The position numbers and the translations under genes are program-made. This document shows positions 22,287-34,010 of a DNA stretch of 64,000 nucleotides, piece after piece (position 1 is the first letter of the stretch; every line of letters begins with the position of its first letter). Location: assembly GCA_947652115.1 (NCBI GenBank), contig OX393561.1, positions 42,785,113 to 42,849,112 on the forward strand. Direction: 5' to 3'. The DNA is from Blastomussa wellsi (lineage: Eukaryota > Cnidaria > Anthozoa > Scleractinia > Plerogyridae). The notes below the pieces were generated by a model. That model was not told the DNA's origin. It did no database searches and was given only the letters and a program-made list of their open reading frames with translations.

Positions 22287-22783
22287 ATTCTCGTCCCCAG
22301 AGCCACTTGTCCCTCTTACCCGGCTGGGCCTGGGGCACGAGGAACAAGGGGCTCTGGGGACACGCGATTTGATTCGCTGAAATCAAACAAAGGGAGTCCA
22401 ATCACATCAGCCGTTTCAAACATGCTAACGACAAAGGATTTTAAAACGGCTGATGTGATTGGACTCCCTTTGTTTGATTTCAGCGAATCAAATCGTGTGT
22501 CCCCAGAGCCACTTGTTCCTCGTGCACAGGCCCAGCCGGCTAAGAGGGACAAGCGGCTCTGGGGACGAGAATGACCGCATTCTCGTCTCCAGAGCCACTT
22601 GTCCCTCTTACCCGGCTGGGCCTGGGGCACGAGAAAATCGTTAGCGCGTTTAAAACGGCTGATGTGATTGGACTTCCTTTGTTTGATTTCAGCGAATCAA
22701 ATCGTGTCTCCCCAGAACCTCTTGTTCCTCGTGCTCCAGGCCCAGCCGGCTAAGAGGGACAAGTGGCTCTGGGGATGAGAATG
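22287..22783. mobile_element. Two adjacent foldback MITEs (CATTCTCGTCCCCAGAGCC ends)
   Basis: Copy one is about 22287-22572 and copy two about 22577-22783. Each starts CATTCTCGTCCCCAGAGCC (or TCTCC) and ends GGCTCTGGGGACGAGAATG (or GGATGAGAATGG). Long inner arms contain CGGCTGATGTGATTGGACT and TGATTTCAGCGAATCAAATC. The frames reading through the palindromes on both strands are artefacts. Confidence 0.85.
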
Positions 22784-22785
22784 GA

Positions 22786-22930
22786 ATGACCGGTATCGCG
22801 GAGGTCACGTCACGGGTGCGCGTGACCTGAATTAATTGAAAATTCCCTAAGCGATGATCATTTCTCATTTTCGTCTACATCCGCAGTTCAAATATGAATT
22901 ATTTCATATGCTTTACGTCAAAACGAATTA
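22786..22930 (+). mobile_element. tRNA-derived SINE fragment
   Basis: Starts inside the tRNA-like head (ACCGGTATCGCGGAGGTCAC) and continues with the same body as 15180-15400 read on the other strand (CTACATCCGCAGT, TATGAATTATTTCATATG). Confidence 0.65.
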
Positions 22931-23364
22931 TTGTAAAATTGTAAAAAAATAATTTAAAATGAAGCCCTACGCCGGGACACTTGCGAATGGTCAAAAGAGT
23001 CTCCAAACTTCAAATAAATATTGATAGAAAGTCCACTAAAGCGTTCAAAAGTCCACGCCACACGGGACGATAAATACTGCCAAAAGCCCCATCTATATGC
23101 CCGGCCTCCCTGCATAACCTCCCCCCCCCCTCCTCCATCCCTGCTGCTTAACGTTGCGTAAGCAATAAGCTCAGCCAGAGTAATGGGCTCCAGGCTCAGC
23201 TAGTTTCCCGACATTCCACTGAAACAAAGGGGTCGGCACTCAATAACATCTTTGGCCCCCTCATTGTCACATGGCGTTAAATGCAGGAATAGCTCCGGGA
23301 CACTTTGATTTTCTTAGACATTGATTTTTTCGTCTAACAAAGAGAAAAAACAAAGTCAGTTATA

Positions 23365-23455
23365 AAAGCATAGAGCTGGAATCGATCCCGCGTCACTCTG
23401 GTCACGAGCTATTCCCACTAACCACTACACTACCGAGACCCGCTGCCGAACAACG
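23365..23455 (-). mobile_element. tRNA-like SINE head
   Basis: The complement reads GGGTCTCGGTAGTGTAGTGG TTAGT (A box) and GGGATCGATTCCAGC (B box). It runs into an AT-rich body rather than a pairing acceptor stem, so it is called a SINE or tRNA pseudogene. Confidence 0.6.
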
Positions 23456-23499
23456 AAAATTTTAAGAATTTATCGTGTTACCCTTACCATTCTTGAGAG

Positions 23500-23665
23500 C
23501 TAACCGTACACCCGCAGTGCTTAGTAGTCTAACCGCAGTACTTAGTAGGCTAACCGGACTGCTTTATCGGCTAACCGGAGTGCTATAGTAGGCTAACCGG
23601 ATTGCTTAATAGGCTAACCGCAGTGTTATAATAGGCTAACCAGGGTGATTTTGTGGTCTAATTTA
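23500..23665 (+). repeat. Minisatellite, about 22-25 bp unit, about 7 copies
   Basis: Units of the form TAGGCTAACCGGATTGCTTA, variable in length. Non-coding. Confidence 0.85.
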
Positions 23666-23971
23666 GCCAACCAAACTCGTTCCCAGTGCATTCCGAGCTC
23701 GAGAGGGCCATTCGATGGATGTCATTGATTGCCGACCAAACAAAGGAAACAAATATTTCAAATTAATCTTCTAATATAAGCAAAACCACAACGACAAACC
23801 AATGAATAGTGCCGGATATTGTTGACCTCGATCAGTAAAAATCTTGAGATATATGCTAAGTGGGACTGATCCCCACGGCAAGGAGAAGAGATTGAAACAG
23901 AAATAAAATAAAATTATCTTTGCCCGATATTGCTAATTGCAATCGGCTAATTTAGTTCATCGCGTCTAAGG

Positions 23972-24121
23972 TACATTGGAGAGACAAAACGCCAGCTACA
24001 CGAACGCCTTGGCGAACATCGTCGTTCCATCCAAAAATCACCATCACCTAATCAAGCCAACTCCTGGCTGTTTCAGGACAGTCTAACCGACCTGGCCACT
24101 CCATTGACCATCTTCTTTTAA
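23972..24121 (+). pseudogene. Penelope-like element GIY-YIG endonuclease fragment
   Basis: An open frame of 49 codons begins YIGETKRQLHERLGEHRRSI and ends at TAA. The Y-I-G-[EQ]-T-x-R-x-L-x-x-R-x-x-E-H-R signature is that of the GIY-YIG nuclease domain found at the C-terminus of Penelope-like retroelements. No reverse transcriptase is present upstream, so this is a truncated relic. It fits the Penelope-type termini elsewhere in the window. Confidence 0.75.
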
Positions 24122-24461
24122 AAAAAACTCATTTGGCACACATCTTATAAACAAAGCAGCACTAGAGCCGATGGGGGAGTGTTTTCGATGAACTTTGATG
24201 TCAGACTTTGTGCTGAGATGTGAGTTTCTAACGAATGCCACAGCTATGGTTTGGGAACAGATATCTGAGATAGCTGGAAATAACAAGCCAACTTGATGAA
24301 AAACTTTCAGCAGCACAATTTTGTCAATTTTCAAATCAGTCGTTCTTTTATTATATAAATTGCAGTGTTTTATAAGCATTTTCAGTCCTGAGAAAACGGT
24401 AGTTGATCACATTCAAAATGACGATAACTTTATGTCTGATGATACCGATGTATTCACGTTT

Positions 24462-24723
24462 GCCGGGGGGTACCCCCATATCTGGGCTATATAAGTACGT
24501 GTCACGGGATAGGGTATGGTTTTTCCCGGGGGTACTCCCATACATGGGCTTTTGGGGTATGTGCTGCGATCGAGATAGTGTATAGTTTTCCCGGGGATAT
24601 TCCCATATATTGGCTATATAAGTATGTGCCTCGGGATAGGGTATGGTTTTTCGAGATTCTTCTTTCTTCGAGTCTTCGCGGCACACACCTATCCAAAATT
24701 TAAGGAAGTACCCCCCTCCGGGA
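24462..24723 (+). mobile_element. ATAGGGTATGG-family repeat, copy 3, with a triplicated head
   Basis: Three successive heads of the form GGGGGTACTCCCATACATGG ... GGATAGGGTATGG are followed by the usual end CGCGGCACACACCTATCC and AAGTACCCCC. The overlapping plus and minus frames are shadows. Confidence 0.75.
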
Positions 24724-25915
24724 ATGTTTGATGCCATGTTCGATCCATTTACTGTACTAAAATTTATTGGTGTATAGTTGAGACATCTTTTGATCTGCCT
24801 TGCAGTCTTCAGCAAACTTTGGAAATGTTTGGTAATCTTCGAAAAGTTTTGGAAAATTTTTAGATTTGTTCCTTTGACCTTCGGATACGATTCGGGGAAT
24901 ATTCTGGAAATGGTCGGAAATCTTCGGAAAATCGTGAAAAACGTCGTTTTTAATATGCTAAATATGCTTCCAGGCTGACTTGGTAAAGCAACTTAGACCT
25001 TTGGCCCAATTAATAACATTTATATTCTTTTTCGCTTTTACATTAGTGTGTCACCATTTGAAAGCTACTGATTAGAACTTTTCCTTCAATGGCTTCTCCC
25101 TGAAGGTTGTGAAGAAAGTCTTTTTTGATTAGAATTTTCCTGTACTTGAGCACTCGTAAACGTTTGCGTGCACTGACATTCAGTTCTAAGAATATTTCGC
25201 TGAGCAGCTTTCGCCGTTGTGGGCGGACAATTAAAAGTGTTTATTACCCTTTGCCCCTTTGAAAAATAAAGAAAGTCGCGTGATTTGATATTCCTCAGCA
25301 GCGTGTGGTATCATTGTGTAGATCGTTTCTTTCTGTATTAACTTTAATTATTTTTATTTTCACCTCCGATAAACACATCTTTAGCATGTTTATGGCCAAC
25401 CATTAGACTTTTGAGGGGGTTATTTTTCTAGCAACCTGGTGCAAAAGTCTTTTTGCCCCTTCCCAATGCTCTTTTTTTTCTTAAAGCCGTGCAAGAATTT
25501 TTCCTCCATTTGTTCTGCAGGCCTTTTTTTCCTTGTGACAAGCGCTTGCACCCACCACACCCCACCCCCTCCCCCCACCCCCTCAAAAATTAAATGGTCG
25601 GCCCCTTAGCTTCCTCGATTTGCTGGGCATTCAGTGGGATCATTTAACTTTTTTCTGGTAATATATTTTGAGAAGGAAATTGAACCAACTCGCACTGAAT
25701 TTTGTTTATATCGAAAAGTTACTTATTCACTCGGTTTTCATAAGCATAATTAATTATGTTAAACTTGTTGGAGTTCCGAGAGAGATTTTGATCAAAGTCA
25801 GTAATTTAAGGAGCAGTGTCACGGCATTTGAAGTCATTTTCCCATTTACTTTCCTATTGAAGGTTAATCGTTAACGTAAGAGTTTTCTAATGCCGAAAAA
25901 CACCAACGGGATTAT
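24724..25915. other. Non-coding stretch
   Basis: No exon or clear repeat beyond a GGAAATTTTCGGAAA-like low-complexity run near 24815-24940 and a C-rich tract at 25548-25585. Confidence 0.4.
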
Positions 25916-26010
25916 AAATAGCCTGCGTCGCAGACGGACAAAACCGCCGGTAAAGTCCGTCGGACTATACCGAGGATTATGTGACACGTCCGGCTGCAAC
26001 GCAGGCTAGA
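25916..26010. mobile_element. Small foldback (TAGCCTGCGT ends)
   Basis: Starts TAGCCTGCGTCGCAGACGG and ends CCGGCTGCAACGCAGGCTA. The same terminal motif occurs at 30704 and at 47728-48150. Confidence 0.65.
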
Positions 26011-26266
26011 TTATAAAATGCTGAAATTATACAAGGATTGTTTCGAATGACAACGAAATAGACCGATTACAAACGACAAACTTGAAAACACTTGTCAGTT
26101 TTTTCAAGATGAGTTTCCGTGACGTAGCTCCTTTAACGCAAGCTACTAAAAATTGCAGTTTTCATAACTGGAGGAGCCTAACCTTTGACCCACAGATTGT
26201 AGGAGAATTTCCTCCAACTAAGGTTCAAGTGTGACAAAGTAACGATTCTAAGCGTGCTAGGGCAAG

Positions 26267-26432
26267 AAATAGACCTTTCTCACACATTTGTTATTCTTTT
26301 GTGTTCATGCTAATATACCCACCCAACCTCATTTCTGAGTTTAAATTCTTTTGTTCTTTGTACATGCTGACGAGGCTTGCCGGGTAGATTAGCATGAACA
26401 CAAAAGATAACAAATGCATGAGAAAGGTCTAT
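26267..26432. mobile_element. Foldback MITE (ATAGACCTTTCT ends), copy 1
   Basis: ATAGACCTTTCTCACACATT ... TGTGTTCATGCTAAT faces ATTAGCATGAACACAAAAGA ... GAGAAAGGTCTAT. A shorter copy lies at 35134-35253. Confidence 0.85.
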
Positions 26433-27295
26433 TGCTTCTGCCAGTTTCCTTGACTTGCAATTTAGACGATTCCTTCGACGGATATTACAATATTGCTGAA
26501 CACCCTTGCGAAACCATTGTAATGACAAAAATATCTTGTCAACATTAAATTTGAACCTGCCTAAATTATTCAATAAATCATTTCTGGAGGTCCTAAAATT
26601 AACCCTTTTCATATAGCTAAGTTAGCCTCCGCCATGCCGATACCACAGAAATTCAAGTCATGGAAATTGTATTATAGTGAAACGAAATCTTTTTACGTTG
26701 CTGTAAGTACTAAATTGTGTTCAGTCCTTGAAGTCTTTTAAGTTCCCTTTAGTAGTTTCACAGTGATCTCTTTCGTTTCGACACCTCGAGGGTATGATAA
26801 CACCAAAACTCTCGCATGCAAACGAAAACAAAGGCTTGGCTAGGGTTTTTCAAATCAGATCTTTTATAGCTTGCTGTACGCCGGCGCAACGGCTGATTCT
26901 CAAATCAATCCCAACAACCATATAGTCTGAAAATCATATATATTAATGATTTTACTTTTACTTTCATACTTACCAAGTATGTCATTAAAGCGTCCACAGA
27001 AGTAAAGTTGTAATGTTTAGTTTTGAACCAAGATAATTAAACTATCAAAAATAACTTTGTTGCGGCAGTGGAGAAAATAAATGCAGTTTGAAGTCGAATT
27101 TCTTCTGTTGGCATGGCATGCCGTGCAGTGTTTAAAACTTATAAGCCTAAGTTTATTAGGTCAGTGAAAGGCTAAAACCAAACATTAATAATGATAACTT
27201 GTTTAAAAGCGAAACTCAGACGTGGTTCATATATCGCATATATTTCATATATTTATTTACCTTGATTTCCTCTATTTGTCACTTTTATAGCTATG
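26433..27295. other. Non-coding stretch
   Basis: The minus frame 26310-26612 overlaps the MITE and has no recognisable domain. Nothing else was supported. Confidence 0.4.
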
Positions 27296-27465
27296 CATAC
27301 CAAAAAAACGAGGAAACATTTTTCGAAACATGTTTCCAGAAACTTTCGTAGCACGTGCATGTTGCTTCCAGCATCAATTTTTGCCCTAAGAACAAAATAT
27401 GCTTCTGCTACACGGCAGAAACATTTCGTGTTTCCACGCGGCAAAGAAACATGTTTCCCAGCCGT
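27296..27465 (-). mobile_element. GGAAACATGTTTC-rich repeat, second copy
   Basis: Shares GTTTCCAGAAACTTTCGTAG, AAATATGCTTCTGCTACACG and AACATGTTTCCC with 20860-21070 in the opposite orientation. Confidence 0.55.
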
Positions 27466-29330
27466 TTTATAGATCTGTAGTATTAGTTTAGTTTTCTTTA
27501 TCATTCTAGTTTGGTAGTATTTTATCAAGCTTGCAACCGATGGCGTGTTATCACGGTTTAACTTTGTTTCGGGCCCTAGCATTCAAAAGTAAAACTTTTT
27601 AAAATTGCTATAAAAACGACTGGTAACAGAGAATAACTGAATTTTGAAAACAATTTTTAGCCGCGAGGCTTTGCTGAGTAATTTTGAAAAGGCTGTCCGG
27701 AATTCCACGATGTGCTTGACGCCAACACACATCCGGCAGAATCCATTTAAGAGACACCGATTAGATACATAACTGTAAAAAAGTCATGCTCAATAATAAA
27801 TCAAGTTCAGAAGCATCGAACACTTCTTTTGATAAGTTTTAGCGGTTTTACAAAATAGAATATGTCATATTTTAATGTTTGCACGTATTGACCATATATT
27901 CGAGGTATTACTCATTTGCCAAAGTGAACGCACGTGATAGCGTTTAAGGATTGAAACTTTGTTTGGAAAAGGCAATGAAAACAACCTATTTATAAAATAC
28001 CTTGCTGAGTAAAAATGTCACTTTAATTAGCCGCTGTCGCTATCAATCTTTCCTTCATTTTTCTTCGCTGTCGGAGAAGAAAAGCATAATTGCTTTCACA
28101 GGAGTTTGCATTATTTGATAAGAAATGCTAAACGGAGATCCTTTCGTTCGTGTTCAGTTGCATTGCGTTGTTTCAGGAGACAAGTTTGAGCGCTCTGCTG
28201 AGATGGCCGAGGAAAAAACAATACAAGTTTGACAAGACAAAACCTGCATGGTATTGACTATTTGTTAAGTAAGTTGCACGCTTAAACTATTAATATTTGG
28301 ATTAATTTTGGCATGGTTTCACAATAACTAGCTCTTTGCATTTTGGTGTAGTTGATACATCTCTAAGTTATAAAATCATTTTCTTTAATTTTCATTTTCT
28401 TTTTGTAATACTGTAGAGGCGGTATTTTATTTTTCGCGTTTTTCGTCTTTACTTCAAGAATACCTTGGTCACACGTATTAACACCTGCCAGTATATATCT
28501 ATAACAACAAATAAATAAACTTTGGTCGATTAAATATTGCTTTAAGCATACAATATCGTGCATTCTGGAAGCTTTTTTTGAAAGGACTTCTTTTAGCCAA
28601 AGGGCTATCGATTTCAGAGATAACCGATAATCTAATTTTTTTTATGCCACATAATGTAATAAAAAAACTTCAAAGGTTTGCGAACGGGATCAGAAATGCT
28701 AAGGTTTGCACAGCGAGGCCAGACTGTCTGAAACTTAAACTTAAAAACACTTAGGTACCGCTCTTGTTTTTGTTCAATCATGAATGGCGTTCAGTAGGAG
28801 GCATATGAGACAAATCTGATGCTATATACAAATCTGATGCTATATTTGTCTTGGTTGCGACGTATCATATTACATTTTGTTAGATGACCCGGTATTCAAT
28901 GTGTTCACGGAAACTTGTTACCATTTGGGAAATAACACATGTATATAGACAACTGTGTTGAATACGTCTACACGCACATCGTCAAAAACCCTGATTTTAG
29001 AACTAAATGACGTCAGTGATAAATCTAAATACATCATCAATTCCTTGAGCAAAATCGGGATGACAAAAAGCAACATAAATCATGCACAACAAATTTAAGA
29101 ACCATCGGTGTGCAAGAAAGGGAATGGTGGAAAACAATTTTAGTGACCTGGGCTGTTGCAAATGAAGCGGCCAGGTAATGTTATTCAACAACAAGTCTCT
29201 TGTCAACAATCATTCCATGAGCCTATGTTAGATACGAGAAAGATTTTGTCACCAAAGTCGACATGCGTTGCACTTCGAAACGCTTTTATAGTTAACCTTT
29301 TTAAACTAGCTAAAAAGCGAAAATAGCCGC
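27466..29330. other. Non-coding stretch
   Basis: AT-rich. A short direct repeat (CAAATCTGATGCTATAT) occurs twice at 28814-28850. No exon was supported. Confidence 0.4.
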
Positions 29331-29334
29331 GCTT

Positions 29335-29545
29335 CTGAAACATTTCAGATTATGAGGAGTTAGGCTGTCTCAAATTTCAAACACTCTTGATTCAAAGGAA
29401 ATAAAACTCGGGTGCAAAATATTCCTAGCAATCAGGTCTAGCTTAGAATAGAGACATTTCCGAAACATTTCAGATTATGCAGATTTAGGCTGTTTCAAAT
29501 TTCAAACTGTTGTATCTCCAAAGGAAAAATATCTCAGTTACAAAA
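29335..29545 (+). repeat. Direct repeat, about 127-bp period
   Basis: CTGAAACATTTCAGATTATG ... AGGCTGTCTCAAATTTCAAAC recurs as CCGAAACATTTCAGATTATG ... AGGCTGTTTCAAATTTCAAAC. Confidence 0.75.
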
Positions 29546-29559
29546 ATTGTCCCAACAAT

Positions 29560-29745
29560 TAGTGACACTGGAGATGTCTAGAATATGGGTCTAGCTTTGT
29601 AGGATCAATAGTTTTGAATTCAGCTTCAGTACATTGGCATAGTAATATTGGCATAGTAATATTGGTGTAAACACGTTTTTGGATTGTTGAATTTTGGAAG
29701 TAATATACTCGCCTCATTGTCCTTTTAAGCAAAGCACTCACTTTC
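29560..29745 (+). mobile_element. Fragment of the GGACACT/TGTCC repeat family
   Basis: TTCAGCTTCAGTACATTGGC, AAACACGTTTTTGGATTGTTGA and CATTGTCCTTTTAA match the right half of 57377-57770. Confidence 0.6.
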
Positions 29746-30088
29746 CATATAAAGTCAGTCAAACGAAGGTACAATGACTGGCAACAAAGATTCAGTGAAC
29801 TAATGAGAGAGCTTGAACAGCATCAGTTATCCGAGATTGGAATTTTTAAATCATTTTGTATCATTCTGCTCGCATTCAGCAAGAGGAACAAAAATACCGA
29901 AAACGCTTTGTAAGGCTTCTTAGCTATTTTGACTGCCGAAAAGTATGAACTGACTTTTGAATTTATCTGTAATAAGATTCGCCAACTCACGAAGTAATTC
30001 CATGTTAAATTTTATGAGTTTTAAAATTTACACAAGTCTGGCGCGGTGAACGTGCGATGATTCGCGTTCAAGGTCGCTCTAGCTTAGC

Positions 30089-30341
30089 CCATTGCCCAGT
30101 TTCATACAGTGAGATACTGGGTCGAGCGCGGACTTTCGCGGACAAATTCAAAAAATAAACAAACCTGTAAAGTTCCGACGAGTTATCCGCTTCCGTAATC
30201 CTTTTGTTTTTAAAACAATACGCTCGTGATGAGGACGCCTTTTCCTTCGCAAATGCGGAAGCCATTCTTTTCTTTTAATTTGCCCGCTAAAGTCCGCACT
30301 CGACCCAGTAACTCACGGTATGAAACTGGGCAATGAAGTTG
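30089..30341. mobile_element. Foldback MITE with about 53-bp arms
   Basis: ATTGCCCAGTTTCATACAGT ... GGGTCGAGCGCGGACTTTCG faces TAAAGTCCGCACTCGACCCA ... TGAAACTGGGCAAT. A frame reading through it (30068-30265 minus) is spurious. Confidence 0.85.
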
Positions 30342-30935
30342 ACGCACGTCTTGTTCATCAATTGAAATTAAATTACATTGTCAATTTATCAAGTTATTTA
30401 ATAAAGTCCACGTTTCGTAAGTTCCGAAAAATATGTGGACTATGGATAGGTAATAAAATGATTTCAAACTATTAAAATATTATGGTAATAAATCAGGAAG
30501 AGAGGAAACTACAAATCAAAGCAGTTTAAAATCATTTTGAGCTGAAAATTATGCATTTTAAACTACAACACATGTAGTCGATCGTTGACATATTTATCTA
30601 TTTCATTTAACGTTGTCGCTTGAAAGAGTTACAAACCCACGCCCATTCTCTGACATTATGCATGCTAACGTTGACGAAATGTACACGATTGCATTTTCGG
30701 CGTAGCCTGCGAACAGGCTCGGAGGGGCGCTATTTTCGGGCGGGAAGCCACGAGCAGTATTTTCGGCGGGAAGGGGCTCTCGTGACTCTCACTAAAATTA
30801 CATGGCGTTGACCATGGGAAAACAAACAACCATAATTTGCACAGTAGCTTTATTACAAAATAAAAATTTATACTTGCCTTATATTTCCATGATCAAGGTT
30901 TAAAGACACTGCTCTAAACAGTACACCAATCCCTT

Positions 30936-33216
30936 ATGCAGCAAGCTACAAACCAAAGCGGTCATGGCCAAGGCACATTTGTTTGGCACAAGGATGGCTA
31001 CATGGCATACGGTGTTGTCATGTTCTTGATCTTAACGTTTGGTATCGTTGGTAATGTCTTGACTCTTCTTGTGCTGCAGCAACGCGAACATCGCAGCCGA
31101 AGTGTAACCCCTTTAATGATCAACCTCGCACTGGCAGACATTTTCATTGTCGCGTTCGGCTACCCGATATCAATCCAAGCTAATCTTAGAGGAAAGTTTC
31201 TGGAAAGCTCGCACTGTGTTTGGGTAGGATTTATTAACGGGGCCGTAGGGATAACGTCCATTTTTACCTTAAGTGAAATGGTTGTGGTGTCGTACTTTGG
31301 TGTCAAGCAAATAAACACAAGCACAAGTAGACTCTCAACTCGTCAAATCCTTTGCTTGATTGGCGGTGCTTGGTTGTACGGAAGCCTTTGCATGCTTCCA
31401 CCGCTATTGGGCTGGAATAGATTTGTTCTCGCGTCTTCTAAAGTAAGCTGTTGTCCTGACTGGGCAGGGAAATCTTTGCCAGATACCACTTACAGTCTTC
31501 TTCTTGTTTTGTTTGGTTTCCTCTTGCCTCTCGCAGTCATGGTAATATGCTATTACAAAATTTACAGGTAAATTACTTTTTTGTCTTACACTCAAATGGG
31601 TTACTCAGTTTTAGAGCGATTTTAAACTACATAAGTCCTAAAAAGCCAAAACTAGAAACAAGTGTCCAATAGAATGGTTTTCAATTGAGTGTCGAAAGTA
31701 ATTACCCAAATTCTTTGATTTTATTTGCATTAATACGCTCAGTTATTGGTTCAAAAACATCGCACAATTTTTCAAAACCAAAACCAATCGTGACTCGCGC
31801 GCACACGTTTTCCCGCTAAGTGTAATTACTTCGAGGTTTGATTGGATCACTGGATTGTCTCTGTCCATTTTGATTGGCCAAAGTAATTACTTTGGTTTTA
31901 CGACACTCAATTTAAACTCGCTCTAGTATCTAATAATTGTCTAGTAAGTTATTACAGGTTGAAATTAACCTCTCCAATAACCGAAATTAGAATGCCGTTT
32001 ACAATGCAAAAATCTAGCATTCAATACTCTACTTCCCCGATATTCGGCTACTCATAGCCGTGGCTGCTCTAGGTCCCTCTTTCTACTTTTCTTAATTTAT
32101 AAACTGATGAGAGGTGCAAGGGGATGACGTCAAGGATTGCGGCTTCCTTTGTCAGGAAACTACAACACTGCAGACCGTTGGCCAAAATAATATAACCTAG
32201 GCAAACTATAAACGGCAAACTGATCCTTACGGCGAAAACGATGAAAAATAAACAAGAAAGATAAAACAACTAATACATTTAAAAGAAATTTGCCCGATAT
32301 TTCGGTTTACAAGACAAACCTTCCTCAGCGGCTGAGTGAACAAAAAATGTGACAAAATAAGAAAAGATCGTTACAAATAATGTTTGAAATTAAATATATT
32401 AGCTGTTTTATCTTTCCTGTTTATTTTTCATCGTTTTCGCCGTCAAGATCAGTCTGCCGTTTATAGTTTGCTTTGTGAATAATTTACTGATCCAGGTCTA
32501 CAAGTGATCCGGCTCTTCTTATCGGTTTGTTGCAGTGGTCTTGCAGATTTCTATTACATTTAATATAACCTAGCCTATATCATTATCCATGTCAGAAAGA
32601 AAATCTTCCAAGTCATACAAAATACGAAGGAACATGATGCTCTTGAATATGCTATCCCCCCCCCCCCCCCACCCGTTGTGTCATCAGTACTTCCCCATAA
32701 TCTCTTCTCTCTCTTCATTTCAGATTTATCCATCGAGCTATCATCCCAACTAATGCCGCTGTCCAAATGAGGCATCGGCACTCCCAACTAAAAGTAGTGC
32801 GCATGACAACGATGTCTGTGCTCGCGTTTGTGCTGAGTTGGTCGCCATATTGTTTGGTTAGTCTCGCTGCAGTATTTACCAGAAATCACGTGATATCATC
32901 CGGGGAAGCGGAAGTTCCTGAGCTTTTCGCCAAGGCTTCCGTGATCTACAATCCAATCGTGTACACCATCATGAACAGTAGGTTTCGAAGCACGTTGCTC
33001 CACATTCTATACGTGCGGAGGCGTCGTATTCTAGTTTTAGTCCGAGATTTAACACTCCCTTCAAGAGTTCAACAGAGTGTTAGAAATATCACGGGTTGCC
33101 ATAACAACGAAGAAAAGTGCGGAGGACAAAGGCAGCTGCTACAAGTACCATCTTTCGAAATGGGAGTTTCAAGAAGTCCTAGTGCTGGCAACGTGGTGCC
33201 AAGCGTGGTTAATTAG
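30936..33216 (+). CDS. Anthozoan-type opsin (ASO-II-like), two exons, complete
   Basis: Exons 30936-31567 and 32724-33216 join in phase (AG/A) to give 374 residues. Seven membrane segments are visible. The retinal-binding lysine is K281 in LFAKASVIYNPIVY, which is position 296 in bovine rhodopsin numbering, so this is an opsin. By ungapped alignment, positions 94, 113 and 181 are Ser, Val and Ala/Ser, lacking the usual acidic counterions, while position 292 is Glu (E277). That pattern has been reported for anthozoan-specific opsins of group II. The TM3 E/DRY motif reads V118-S119-Y120, so the arginine that normally contacts the G protein is missing. TM6 has SWSPY and the N-terminus has an N-Q-S glycosylation site. 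ATG 30936 is the first Met of the frame; a 5' UTR exon is possible. A paralogue starts at 63801. Expected role: light-sensing GPCR in the plasma membrane. Confidence 0.92.
31682..31912. mobile_element. Foldback MITE in the opsin intron (TTGAGTGTCG ends)
   Basis: AATTGAGTGTCGAAAGTAATTAC faces GTAATTACTTTGGTTTTACG ACACTCAATTT. The arms contain short direct GTAATTAC motifs. Confidence 0.8.
32196..32472. mobile_element. Inverted-repeat element, possibly Penelope-derived
   Basis: CAAACTATAAACGGCAAACT ... GCGAAAACGATGAAAAATAA faces TTATTTTTCATCGTTTTCGC ... CCGTTTATAGTTTG. Between them, GCCCGATATTTCGGTTTACA AGACAAACCTTCCTCAGCGG resembles sequence common at retroelement termini in marine invertebrates. 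Confidence 0.65.
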
Positions 33217-34010
33217 CAATAATCATCGTCAACTATCCTTTATGCTGTTTCATTTATTCACAAGGACGACTGACATCGACTCAAACGTAACTACTGATCG
33301 TGAAAAAGCTAATTACCATTGATTGGAGGGAGGGGGGGTTAACCCAGGATACTCACCAGATTGTCATGTCAACCTTCACACTGTGTTTTACTTGTTTGCT
33401 TAAAAAGAAATCTCACGAACGGGGGAGGGGGGGTCACGGACACCCCAGGACCCCTGGCCACTCCCTTGCTTCTTGTAGTTCTCCTTATCAAACCTTGTAA
33501 AAGAAAAGGAAAGGTCTCACAAAGGTAGGGGGTCACGCCCTTGGTCATTGGTAATTTGCTTGGTGGCGTGGAAGCTCTAAAAATAGGTAACATAAAGAGC
33601 CTTTAACCTCATTCATACCAAAGTTTAGTTTTAAAAACACGGTTAAAATTCATTGATTTTTTTCATAGAAGTTACTAACTGAAATACGTAGACTTCAAAT
33701 TTGGAACAACGGAAGCACACGTTTTAACTTTCTTGAATTTTACGTAAACTTCAGTCTTTCAGTGTTCTGTTGCTGATTTTCATTTTGTTAAACTGGTTTA
33801 ATTAAAAATGTTTTACTGGTGTGAATGGGGTATTAGCTTGTTCAAAACTTGGAGCTTACCAAGCTAAACAGGCTAAAGGCTGTACATGGAAAACATTTGT
33901 CCAAAAACGACGAGCATTCAAACATTAAAAACAAATATTACAATCTAAACATAAAAAGGTTGCACTGTAGAATCCCAGCTGGAAATAAGCGAACCAGTTG
34001 GCTATTTACA
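33217..34010. other. Opsin 3' flank, non-coding
   Basis: G-rich tracts at 33328-33340 and 33420-33433. No canonical AATAAA close to the stop was seen; ATTAAA near 33801 is a possible signal. Frames here are shadows. Confidence 0.4.

Larger units (their letters stand above)
31568..32723 (+). other. Opsin intron carrying two foldback elements
   Basis: The GTAAAT donor and CTTCATTTCAG acceptor are clear. Inside are a MITE at 31682-31912 and an inverted-repeat element at 32196-32472, plus a poly(C) tract at about 32657-32671. No exon lies within. Confidence 0.8.

Noticed and set aside
22316..22753. Overlapping frames on both strands rich in Pro/Gly (PLVPRAPGPAG)
   Set aside because: Translations of two palindromic MITEs; both strands look alike because the DNA is an inverted repeat.
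23500..23665. CRISPR-like array
   Set aside because: Units are contiguous and variable with no unique spacers, in a eukaryotic context.
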